Source: Gremmenia infestans
Lineage: Eukaryota > Ascomycota > Leotiomycetes > Helotiales > Hamatocanthoscyphaceae
Reading direction: 5' to 3'
DNA: 64,000 nt
Assembly (NCBI GenBank): GCA_032629725.1
Contig: JAFEVB010000023.1
Span: 372,001-436,000 of the forward strand
In this document: piece after piece, positions 55,438 to 64,000 of the stretch
Position numbering within the stretch: the stretch's first letter is position 1
Layout of the letters: each line of letters starts with the position of its first letter
Notes under the pieces: generated by a model
Told to the model about the DNA's origin: nothing
Databases searched by the model: none
Seen by the model: only the letters and a program-made list of their open reading frames with translations
Made by a program: the position numbers and the translations under genes

Positions 55438-58404
55438 TTAGCCTCTCCGACTCCCAAATATCGAACGCACTGGCGCGACTTCTAATCCCGGCTGTCCATG
55501 TACAGCAACATTACCGGCACTGTTGCTGGTGCTGCTGGAAGCGCCTCTCACACTCCCGCTTCTATCACTCTTCGAACCTTTCTTTTTTAGCGCGAAACTC
55601 GGCATCCTGCCGCTAAAACTCAAGCCACGAGAATTGCTGGGACTCGCAGGAGGTAATTTCCCACCCTCCTCCAACTTCTCAACCAACACAGCGGGAAAGA
55701 GGCCCCATTTGCCCTTACTGGTTTGTCCAGACCAACACCATTGATCTTGGAATTGGTATCCGATACACGTAATCTTGTCGCCCTTGCTGAACTTTAGCCA
55801 GCCTCCGTCTTTTGTTGCGTCCTTGGGTTTGAAATCCCATCTTGCAATTGCCACTAGACTGCTTTGCGGGTTCATCAAAACGTCTTCCTTTGCTGGCATC
55901 TGCAGCATAATGTTTGCAAATGGAAAAGCGCCACGTTCTCCGTCATGGTAGCCAACGCACCACTGCCCGCTGAACCTATCTGGAAATGTGATACCAACGA
56001 TTTTGGCGCCAGCAGCAAAATGTAGAGCCTCATTTCCATCTGGATCGTGGTACGTCCTTGCTGTATTTTTAGGGTGATGGGTGATTGTCGCGTGAGCGGA
56101 TGGCCGGGTCGCGACTTTCGCAGAGATCTCGGCCATATTCCAATGCGGTAGTTTTGGTTCTGAGGTTGTGAAATGTACGTCAAAATCGAGAACATCGGCG
56201 GGTTGAAAGCCATAAATGACAGATATCCCAGCGACGTTTGGAACAGGATGTGAATGTGTAGCGAGGTGGCGGAATAGTTGACCGACTGAGAAGAAGACTG
56301 TTGCGTCGTGCTCTTCTACAGTCTTATTTTCCTCAATGCAAAAGACACACTGCCAATAATAAGTACAAGAGCCGGCTAGACAATAGCATAACTTACAGCA
56401 TATAAGGGCTCCTCGATGGAATTTGTTTTGACATGACATTTTGAAATGAATTTTTGCCGCCACCTTATGCCGCTGTTTCCGTATATACCAGAACCTGCAT
56501 AGCAGTTAGCTAGTGACCAAAAGTCCAGGTTAATAACATACGGTCAAGCAGCCTGTCTTTTTCCACATCATTCCATCCTACCTCGTAGGAGCACTTTATG
56601 CATCTTGCAGAGACAGTAGCACTATAGTGGCCCTGCTATATCGGTCAGTGTGAGGCCAGCATGTTTTTAGTCTGATAGAACACGTACGGAAGGCCTTTTC
56701 ACAACTTTGAAACCCGACTCTCCTTTGATCATTAACCTAGCTCCTTCACAGAATCCCCCAGCCTTGTAGAACGAGTTGTCATGCAGCATGGGGTGATCTA
56801 TAGACTTCACCGATGCGGCAGGAGTCGTTTGTGGTTGGTAGACCGGGTGATGCTGAACTTCAGTTACGACCATCTTCTCGTTACCACCATAAGGGACCTT
56901 CCCGTTGTCAAGACCATTCTCAAACCTTGTCTCTAAACCGGGCTCGATTAGTGTCTCCAAGCCGGCCTCGAGCTTGATTTCCAGGCCACTTTCAAACCTT
57001 GTCTCCTTGCCAGTGTCAAAGTTCTCTCTATCCCTCTCGGAAAGAGCCAATCTATCCCTTTCACTAATATCAGAAACAACTTCGAGACCTGATTCAAAAC
57101 CACTCCCATAGCTCAAAGGACCGTCGATAGTCGATGACATATTTGCCCACTTATCTGCGTTGCCGGATGTACTTTGTTCGCTGACTGGAGAGCTTAAAGG
57201 ATAAACCGAACTGGCGTTTGAGCTTCGCGTTGCTTGCGAGGCATGCCCTTGGCTGCGTTCCCTCGATACGTACGTATCATATCCGCTTGAACTAGATCTC
57301 GAAATACGTCCTTCAATCGGGCTAGATGCAGGCATTTCTGCAATACCCGATACTGGCGATCTCAGCACCCCTTCACTGAAAGTGTCACTCGCTCGATCTT
57401 CTTCAATTGAATTAATTGACATTCGCAGCTCGTTCTGAAATGAGACACGCGATTGACGGCGTCTTTCTAAAAATTCATCATTGCTAGTAATACGAGAATG
57501 GACCAACTCCCATGGGATTAGTTGAGTACCTTGAGCTGTTGCTGGAGAAGGCAGCAACATGTCACGAGGACTCTGTAGATGTAGACTGCCTGGCCCCAAT
57601 GTGCGTGGGGAGGTGCCAAGTGAAGCAGTGAGCGAGCTAACTGCACTGATCGGAGTGACTCCGTCTATTTGTGAAGGGCTATCAATGGCCCAGGGATTCC
57701 TGGGTTGTATGGGCCTGGGAGTAGTGATCTGTAGTTGCCCAATATGAGTAGGCTGCCGGCTCGATGTAGGTACTGGTTTCCTTATTGGGAGAGCTCTGAT
57801 GGTGGCTTCCCTCGCATGGGCTTCACTGGTGCTGGCTGACTTGCTGTTCTCTCTCATCAACGCCAATTGCTCCCTATCATTCCTTGTAGTCTCCTCCACT
57901 CTGAAGTTCCCGAGTCCGTTCAGGAGGAGCCGCTCCCGAACAGCGTGGAATATTGCTATACATTGGACGCAGCATTTATCGCCTTGGCGTTGGACATTCG
58001 TAAAGGCACTTGGGTCGAATAGAAGGGGGTTTTCGTCGAAATCTTGGCACTTGTCGGTCTGGTCAATAAGGTCGATTCTGAGCTCCTTTAACTGGTTGTT
58101 TTCCCCTGGGAAGCTTTCAGCACTTTACACCACTTATTTATGCGTAATAATAAGACTTACGTTCGTCAAGCAGTGCGTTAACGAACGGTTCGCCGCATTT
58201 CTCAACAGCTTCATCGTAGGCATCTCTGATAGCTTTAGATGTCCCCGCTAATGATTTCTGGAGCTCTTGAGCTGAGCCTGAAATGAGAAGCACTTGCGCA
58301 GCAGGAGCATAAACAGAAGACCTTGCCACCCTCTTTCCCAGCTTGATACCCGAGTCAATCGCCTTGATGATGCTTTTCACGCCAGGTGCGATGTCGTCGC
58401 TCAT
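55438..58404 (-). CDS. SH3-domain protein with cysteine-motif region, function unknown
   Basis: Five exons (58404-58161, 58105-56688, 56635-56542, 56494-56397, 56349-55438) give 921 residues. All junctions keep the frame. Residues 1-95 form a helical domain (M-S-D-D-I-A-P-G-V-K-S-I-I-K-A-I-D-S-G-I), then about 450 residues of Ser/Pro/Thr-rich disorder containing four tandem 8-residue repeats. Exons 3-5 begin with Cys pairs (R-C-I-K-C ... K-C-H-V ... C-V-F-C), a possible zinc-binding region. Two SH3-like domains follow: one around A-L-H-F-A-A-G-A-K-I-V-G-I, one around A-R-W-D-F-K-P with W-C-W-S-G and G-L-F-P-A-V-L-V. It looks like a signalling or cytoskeletal adaptor. I do not recognise a named orthologue. 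If the small middle exons were skipped, it could be misread as two genes. Confidence 0.75.
56910..57005 (-). repeat. Four tandem 24-base coding repeats
   Basis: Four in-frame units encode E-T-R-F-E-S-G-L, E-I-K-L-E-A-G-L, E-T-L-I-E-P-G-L and E-T-R-F-E-N-G-L. They lie in the disordered part of the SH3 protein. Each unit ends in G-L and begins with Glu. Confidence 0.9.
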
Positions 58405-60176
58405 TGCGAGGGTGTGGGCCGCGGCCGGTTATCGCATAGAGCATGAACCGTCGGCCGGCCCTATCGTTTCTATCGTGAATTTCGTCGATTTGCTGTAGAG
58501 GAAGATGGATCTGAGGTGGAAATGGGATACGGAATGCGACAGCAACAGTTTGCCACGGAGGTGCCGGCATGGAGGATGCGCGAAACGGGGAGATGTGACG
58601 GAGCGCAAGAGGCTGTAAACAGGACGGGGGAGCCCCCCTCCCCTCAGTTCGCCTTGGATTCAAAACGCACTGACTCCCCAAGCCCAGAACAGCAACAGCA
58701 CCAATGGCGTCTGCCTTACGATCTCCGCTGTCCTGTACCTAGGCTCTAGGTAGGTACCGCGACCCGTACCGCGCCGGAGGCACTCCGTACCGCAATCTAT
58801 TATACACACGGTCAAGCGCTATCTATCTACTATAAAAGTCCGCCAGTACTTTGTTTCTCCCAGCCGGCTGTATGTCCTTCTTCTCGAGACTCTTGGGTTT
58901 TCAGATTCCTTGAAGATTGCGAGTAGGTTTTGTTGCCACAGTGGAAACATAGGAATACGGTTTCTCCGAGCCAAGAGGCCTAGGGAGATAGGCATGAAAA
59001 CTAATCATCAATTCAAAAGGAGTGGTGCTACACCTTACCGGTACATATCTCTCTGCCTACTTGTACGAGCCTTGAACTTCAACTCTTTCCCCAATGGATC
59101 AGACCTTGAAATATAACACCCAGCCTCTATCAATAGTTTCGACACCGTGTCTCGCCGTGTGGGAAGTATAAATAATGGTCGCCGTTTGCGCTCTGGACGG
59201 AATGTGACACCTGCCTGCGCCTCCTCTCGATAGCCCCGTTTCGAGCATTGTCCATCGGGGATTGTTTGCGCGATTTGAAGACCTTCAACAGTTGTTTTAT
59301 TTGAATTTCTGACTTACATTCTGCTTCTGAAACTTCAGCCAGCGAAGCCAGCTTCGTCTCAATGGCCATGGCTTCGTATAATCTCTTCTGAACTGACTTG
59401 TCAATGGTCGGCTTACGACGTGCTTGCAACTTCTCAAGCCAAGCCCACAGCTGCAGCACGCTCGTACTACTTCAGACGCCAAACAACAATTTACGCCGTA
59501 GCGAGGCTATGCTGTAAGTTATTTGACTCGCTGAGTATGGTATGCCTCGACTAGGGCAGCTGGCACTCATGATATGATGAGGTCACGAGACCTGAACACT
59601 TGTCGGTTCTTGATGGTTATTGCTCCAACAGATCAAAGATACCCCCCTATCTTCAACTGTACTCCATCCGACTACGGATGGACCAGAAAGAAACACATTT
59701 CATCGGACTCAAATGTGCAAACGATTGATCACAAGTTGCGCACAAGGCTGCCTCGAAAGTGACAGGCAATTAAGGAAGGGGAAGTTCACCTTCTGCCTGC
59801 TCATGGCAAGACTGCAAAGAGCGTTGGACTCTACTTGATATCCAAATGTCTTTCAGCACCTAATTTCTCTGTAATAAGCGTTATTCCTCGAAGAAAGTTC
59901 ATCGATGGAATATAGCTAGCTGGCGTTAGCATAGTAGAGCTTTTGCGTGGTCTTTGGGCAGCCTTAACACTCTCCAGAAGTTCACTTGATTTGTAAGACA
60001 ACAGCTGGTGGGAGTTAAGTGTTGATATTCACTTTTCTGTAGTCATATACCGCGCTTTCAACCTCTCCGCCAAGCCCGTGCCAAAATGTGAATTATTTCC
60101 TCTTGAACTGGAACATCCCCACCAAAAAGAAGACTGGCATCCATATTTGTTGCATTTCAGTACCAAACCCATCACG
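58405..60176. other. Intergenic region, one doubtful reading frame
   Basis: A gap of 1.8 kb between divergent genes. A repeated gtaccgc word appears around 58754-58792. A minus-strand frame at 59130-59459 has a helical, charged composition (A-M-A-I-E-T-K-L-A-S-L-A-E-V-S-E-A-E) that looks more protein-like than its surroundings, but no convincing ATG or splice partner was found; it may be a relic exon. Nothing else recognised. Confidence 0.45.
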
Positions 60177-62185
60177 ATGCCACGCAAGCGCTTGGGGAAT
60201 CGTGTTCTGTTTCTAGCAGTAACAACTCTATCAACGTACTGTGCAGTCTCCACCGCACTACCCCAGAGCTCGTCGCCCTCACCGGGTCTCGTGGAAGATG
60301 GAGTCATGGCCCTTGGAGGCCGCAGCAATAGCCAGACTGTCGAAATTCCTTTTCAGACCTCCGTACGTTATATCTACTGGCCTTTATAAATTGTTGGCTA
60401 AAAGCAATATTCAGTTCGATGTCGGTGACATCTACACCTTCAACTGTTCAATCGGCACTCCTCCACAACAAATTGCAATTGCAATCGCTGGATCTGGAGA
60501 TACGATAATAAACAACTCGACACTCGATATATGGACAAATGATGGACACACTGAGTCTAAGGTCCTCTGTACGCGATGACGGATGAGATACCACTATAAT
60601 ACTAACGTGCAACATCAGACAAGACTGGAGATTCCAAGACCTATAAGTCGTCGATTGACACTGCCGAGTACAGCAAGGCCCACGAAGATGTTGGAAAAGA
60701 CCCAGATCCTTTAAATGTTACACGGCAGACAATCCTCTATTCACAAGATACCCTCGTAATTGGGGGAATTTCTTTCAACCAATTCGACTTCGTCTCGGAA
60801 ACCTTCTCAAATATTTCGGGAGAATACTCAGTTGATCATTGGTCTTCTTACCACCTCGGCTTAGGTTTGGCATCGAACGTGGCTGCTAAATGGTCTATCA
60901 ACGAACCTGGAGGCCATCACAACACTATTCTGGAGGCGTTCGTCGATCAAGACTACATCCAGTTACCGGCCTATAGCATTTGGCTCGATCCTTATGAAAA
61001 ACAAAGTGGCCATCTACTTCTTGGGGGCATCAATACTAAACGCTACTTGTACCCCCTCACTGAACTTGATACAAGCTTCTACGAGGCAAAAGCGGTGTCA
61101 GAGTTCGTAAAAATTTCTTTACTCCCTTTCTCCTTAGACATATTCTGGGCGCGTACACGCCACTATTTACCTAGTTTTTCAAAGACATTTATTGACTAGA
61201 TCATTACAGAGTTTTTACTAGGGATCAGCTCACTGTGGGCTTCAAATACGTATCATTCACAGCTGTGGACAAGGACGGCAAGACCCAAAATTCAACCAGC
61301 CTCAACAATACGGAAGTGCTACAGCACAACTTTGGGATGAGCCATCGCCACGATGCTTTTTCCTACTTCCCGCCTCAAGTTGTAGATGAAATCCGACATA
61401 TCCTCGACGCTGATGATCCCAAGAACGACGAACAGGGCGCCAATGTAGACTGCAGGATGCTCTCCAATAGCAGTACCTTCGATTTCACATTTGCTAGCAC
61501 CAACAACACAAATGTTACCTTCCATGTGCCCTTGTCAGATTTGACACTCCGCGCTGGGACCGGCCCCAAAATGGACATGGATCCCGGCAAAGGGGACTGC
61601 CAACTGGCCATCAAGCCTACACCACCCGGACTCCCAAATTCTCTCTCAAACCGTATGTTGAAGAGCCTGTATCTGCTCTTCGACCTGGAGAACCAAATCA
61701 TCTCCGCCGCACTTACTGACTTCGATGCCACCGGTGACCACATAATTGCCCTCTCCACCGGTGGCCTCGGTGCAGTCCCTTCATCCGCCCTTGAACTTGA
61801 TAGCCCCAACCAAGCGACCTCAACCGCCGACGCAAACCCAAACACAAACACAGGCGACAACACGAACGAGTTTGCTCTCCGTCTCGGGCTCGGCCTCGCC
61901 ATTCCAGCCGCCATCGCAGCCGTCTTGATAGGCATGTATTACCGGTACAGACATAACGATAAGAAATACGCGATCGAGAAAATCAAGAGAGAGGAGCAGG
62001 AGAGGGTCGAGGCGTTGAGGGCTGAGCAACAAGCGAACGAGGTCCCGGTACATCAGATGCCGGCGTCGGATTCCGAGTCCGAGAAGCGGCTCGACGGGGG
62101 GATCTCAGAACTGCCTGGAGATTCGGTATATGGGGGTCGGGGACAGGGCGGTACTCATGTGCATGAGATTCATGAACTCGCTTAA
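60177..62185 (+). CDS. Membrane-anchored aspartic-protease-like protein, probably inactive
   Basis: Exons 60177-60362, 60415-60568, 60619-61106 and 61229-62185 give 594 residues: signal peptide (R-V-L-F-L-A-V-T-T-L-S-T), pepsin-like lumenal domain, one membrane helix at about 491-514 and a charged cytosolic tail. The fold is recognised by G-D-I-Y-T-F-N-C-S-I-G-T-P-P-Q-Q, S-G-H-L-L-L-G-G-I-N and F-S-Y-F-P-P-Q-V-V-D-E-I. However, the first D-T-G position reads I-A-G (86-88) and the second D-S/T-G position, just before the F-S-Y-F-P-P block, reads H-R-H (315-317). Both catalytic Asp residues are therefore absent. Frame, splice sites and disulfide or glycosylation motifs look intact, so a non-enzymatic role (binding or sensing) is more likely than simple decay. 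The last intron junction (GTAAAA...ATCAG) is the least certain. Confidence 0.8.
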
Positions 62186-62807
62186 GGAAGATTACTTACT
62201 GATGGTCGATATGAAGGAATAAAGGAAGGAAGGAAGGAAGGGCTTGGATAGATGTACGCTAGCAGGAAGGATATCTTGGATATCTACAGACTTGCTTGCC
62301 TCTTAGCTATAAAGAAAAACAAGCACAATGGATTTTATTGATAATGAATGCAAGCTTCAATGTGACCACCACATGGCCACTTAACAGGAAAGACTACAGC
62401 CGGTGGTGAAGTAGCTTACGCAAAGTAATTAGACCTGCATTTTGATATTCAGTCTTCAGATAGAAAGCATCAAGTAAAGCAAGCAAACAGAGATGGCGAT
62501 AAAATCTTATATTTTGAAATTATCAATCAGCAGCTACGGAACGGAAATCCGAAAGCTCAAAATCAGCTCGCTATGCTGTAATACATGAAATCAACGTAAC
62601 GCCAGCAATGCATTTGTTTGTTTGAGTCTGTTCTGTCCTGTCCAACTATCTTTCACGCTCACGCCCACTCTCATTATTCAAAGTTAGGTATTGGGCTTTG
62701 CCATGTCATCGCACACTGTTCGTGTTGTATCGTCGTTCCGTCGTCAAATATCGTGTATGTATGTATGTATGCCTGCCATAAACAGTGCACTCGTAATGGC
62801 CATCCTA
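62186..62807. other. Spacer with simple repeats
   Basis: A gap of 622 bases between convergent genes. It holds a (GGAA)4 run at about 62224-62240 and a TGTA run at about 62754-62770. Otherwise AT-rich with no recognised gene. Confidence 0.5.
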
Positions 62808-64000
62808 TCAATCTTCGTCCTCCTCCTCGACCAAAGCTGGTGTCCTTCTCTCGTTTCTCCTCTTCGGCCGTCTATGCCTCGAACTACTAATATTACTCGC
62901 GCTGTCATCGGGAGCAATCTCACTCATAAGTTCCTCGTCCGGCTCCCAGTCCGTCTCGCTCATCAATTCAGACCCGCCATCTTGCCAACTCGGGCGCTCG
63001 TAGCCAGGACCCAAGCCGGGCGTGCTCGCACTGATGATATCAGGATGACTGGTGCGCCGACTCTGCAAGCTCATAGAAAGGCCAGCGCCTCGCTCCCGCA
63101 GAGCCCGTCGGACAAGCTCGGCTTTCCGGTGTAAGCCTTCAAAGGCATCTTCGAGCGCTTCCATGCCTTGGTAGATCTCTCGCTCAATTTCAGCTAAGAC
63201 TGCAATCTCTGTTTCTTCGTCGTTAGACACAGGATGGCGGAACTGGGACGCGGGAGTTGGGCCGCGCGAAGGGTACCCGGCGGATGCTATAGAGGGAGAA
63301 AATGTTTGGTTGCGGAGGGGAGAGAAAGGAGTATTGGTTCTGGAATTGGATGCTTGACGCCCGTTTGCGGGTGTTGGGCCACGTGACGGTGCTGGGGATG
63401 GATTTGTTGAATCTGGTTCTGCTCCTGACCAAAGGAAGCCGTCGAATCGACCGGAAGTCAAAATCTCCCACTCGGAAAGGTTGATTGAGGACATTGTGGC
63501 CAGTAGGTTGTGAAGGTGGGGGTTCTTCAGAAGATATATAGCGGCTTCTGGGTCTCGGGGAGGAACGGGTAACCTGTAGAGTCTCTGTAATGACTGAACA
63601 GTCCTGACCATAAAATCCGACCTGGGCTTTCTAAGAGGTGTCGGTGCTCTCGATACAGGTTGCAAAATGCTGGAGCCAGTGACTAATGCATTGAAGATCG
63701 GTCGATCATGATTATCGAGATGCGTCAATATGGCGAAAGATAGTGTCTCGTCGTCGACTTCTTGTGGAGGTGCTGCGGCTGTTTGGGGACAACTCGAAAG
63801 CCATTTGTCCACAGTCCTCTTGCTCTTCTTGGCGTACGCAAGGAAGCTCTCGATATTCTCATCTGCAACATCTGGGTCAACGTTTACTGGCGACCTAGGT
63901 CTCTGGCCGTCACTGCCATTGCGGTGATGTCCGGAAATTCCAAGACCCGCCATATCGTCTCCAGACTTCACGCCCAGTGTTGCAAAGTCAAATGCTGGCC
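62808..64000 (-). CDS. Orphan low-complexity protein (5' side may be cut by window edge)
   Basis: An open minus-strand frame reaches the right edge; the first in-frame ATG visible is at 63953, giving 381 residues if that is the start, but the frame stays open beyond it to base 64000, so the gene may begin outside. Conserved-looking parts are N-terminal (N-I-E-S-F-L-A-Y-A-K-K-S-K-R-T-V-D-K-W-L) and the helical block E-E-T-E-I-A-V-L-A-E-I-E-R-E-I-Y-Q-G-M-E-A-L-E-D-A-F. Between them are two copies of P-S-R-G-P-T-P-A and Ser/Pro-rich sequence. The C-terminus is acidic then Arg-rich. The helical pair with a disordered linker suggests a scaffold or regulatory protein. No family recognised. Confidence 0.65.
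   Translation of the reverse strand, partial: PAFDFATLGVKSGDDMAGLGISGHHRNGSDGQRPRSPVNVDPDVADENIESFLAYAKKSKRTVDKWLSSCPQTAAAPPQEVDDETLSFAILTHLDNHDRPIFNALVTGSSILQPVSRAPTPLRKPRSDFMVRTVQSLQRLYRLPVPPRDPEAAIYLLKNPHLHNLLATMSSINLSEWEILTSGRFDGFLWSGAEPDSTNPSPAPSRGPTPANGRQASNSRTNTPFSPLRNQTFSPSIASAGYPSRGPTPASQFRHPVSNDEETEIAVLAEIEREIYQGMEALEDAFEGLHRKAELVRRALRERGAGLSMSLQSRRTSHPDIISASTPGLGPGYERPSWQDGGSELMSETDWEPDEELMSEIAPDDSASNISSSRHRRPKRRNERRTPALVEEEDED

Noticed and set aside
59130..59459. Minus-strand 109-codon helical frame
   Set aside because: Starts without an ATG and no upstream exon was found; could be a relic, not annotated as a gene.
1..64000. tRNA, rRNA, CRISPR arrays and viral insertions
   Set aside because: No tRNA box pairs, rRNA blocks, spaced direct repeats or viral protein motifs were recognised by reading; a tRNA scan would be more sensitive.

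Overview
This is nuclear DNA of a filamentous ascomycete (Pezizomycotina). The sequence shows protein genes on both strands, interrupted by short GT-AG introns of roughly 45-175 bases, and families that are typical of or restricted to such fungi: a HET-domain protein, a fungal rhodopsin-domain (SAT4-like) membrane protein, a Sos7-type kinetochore protein and NTE1. I favour a leotiomycete (Helotiales-like) from the general look of the proteins, but that is inference. No rRNA, tRNA, CRISPR or virus-like feature was recognised.

Layout. 1-10.5 kb: 3' part of a secreted lysophospholipase, an RS-rich splicing-type protein divergent from SOS7, a 345-base foldback element with nearly perfect 112-113 base inverted repeats, RPL37 convergent with ELP6, and a DHCR24-like FAD oxidoreductase divergent from ELP6. 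10.5-25.3 kb is a gene-poor accessory stretch: a HET-domain gene, a decayed N,N-dimethylformamidase-like pseudogene, a phytanoyl-CoA-dioxygenase-like gene, a rhodopsin-domain gene that seems to need a 5-base microexon, and an orphan multi-pass membrane protein, separated by gaps of about 1-2 kb. 25.3-50 kb is dense housekeeping sequence: AFG2 divergent from a mitochondrial-looking orphan, SEC4, NCA2, a 1019-residue PPR-like protein, an MME1-like mitochondrial carrier, IMP2, eIF2-alpha (SUI2) divergent from NTE1, an F-box-like orphan and guanine deaminase. 50-64 kb: a CSC1/OSCA-type channel, a 921-residue SH3/cysteine-motif protein assembled from five exons, a membrane-anchored aspartic-protease-like protein that has lost both catalytic aspartates, and the 3' part of a low-complexity orphan gene.

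How genes relate. There is no metabolic cluster with a backbone enzyme. The strongest functional grouping is five neighbouring genes for known or probable mitochondrial proteins between 28.2 and 39.8 kb. Translation is represented by RPL37, SUI2, ELP6 and AFG2 (60S maturation), and membrane lipid metabolism by the lysophospholipase, NTE1 and the DHCR24-like enzyme, without evidence that these are co-regulated. Exon boundaries were derived by hand from splice signals and frame continuity; totals are divisible by three for every complete gene.

Most unusual items: the TA-flanked foldback element, the pseudoprotease, the dimethylformamidase relic, the possible 5-base microexon, a GC-AG intron, an AFG2 whose first ATPase domain lacks the Walker B glutamate, and a repeated C-rich to G-rich shift along coding strands.
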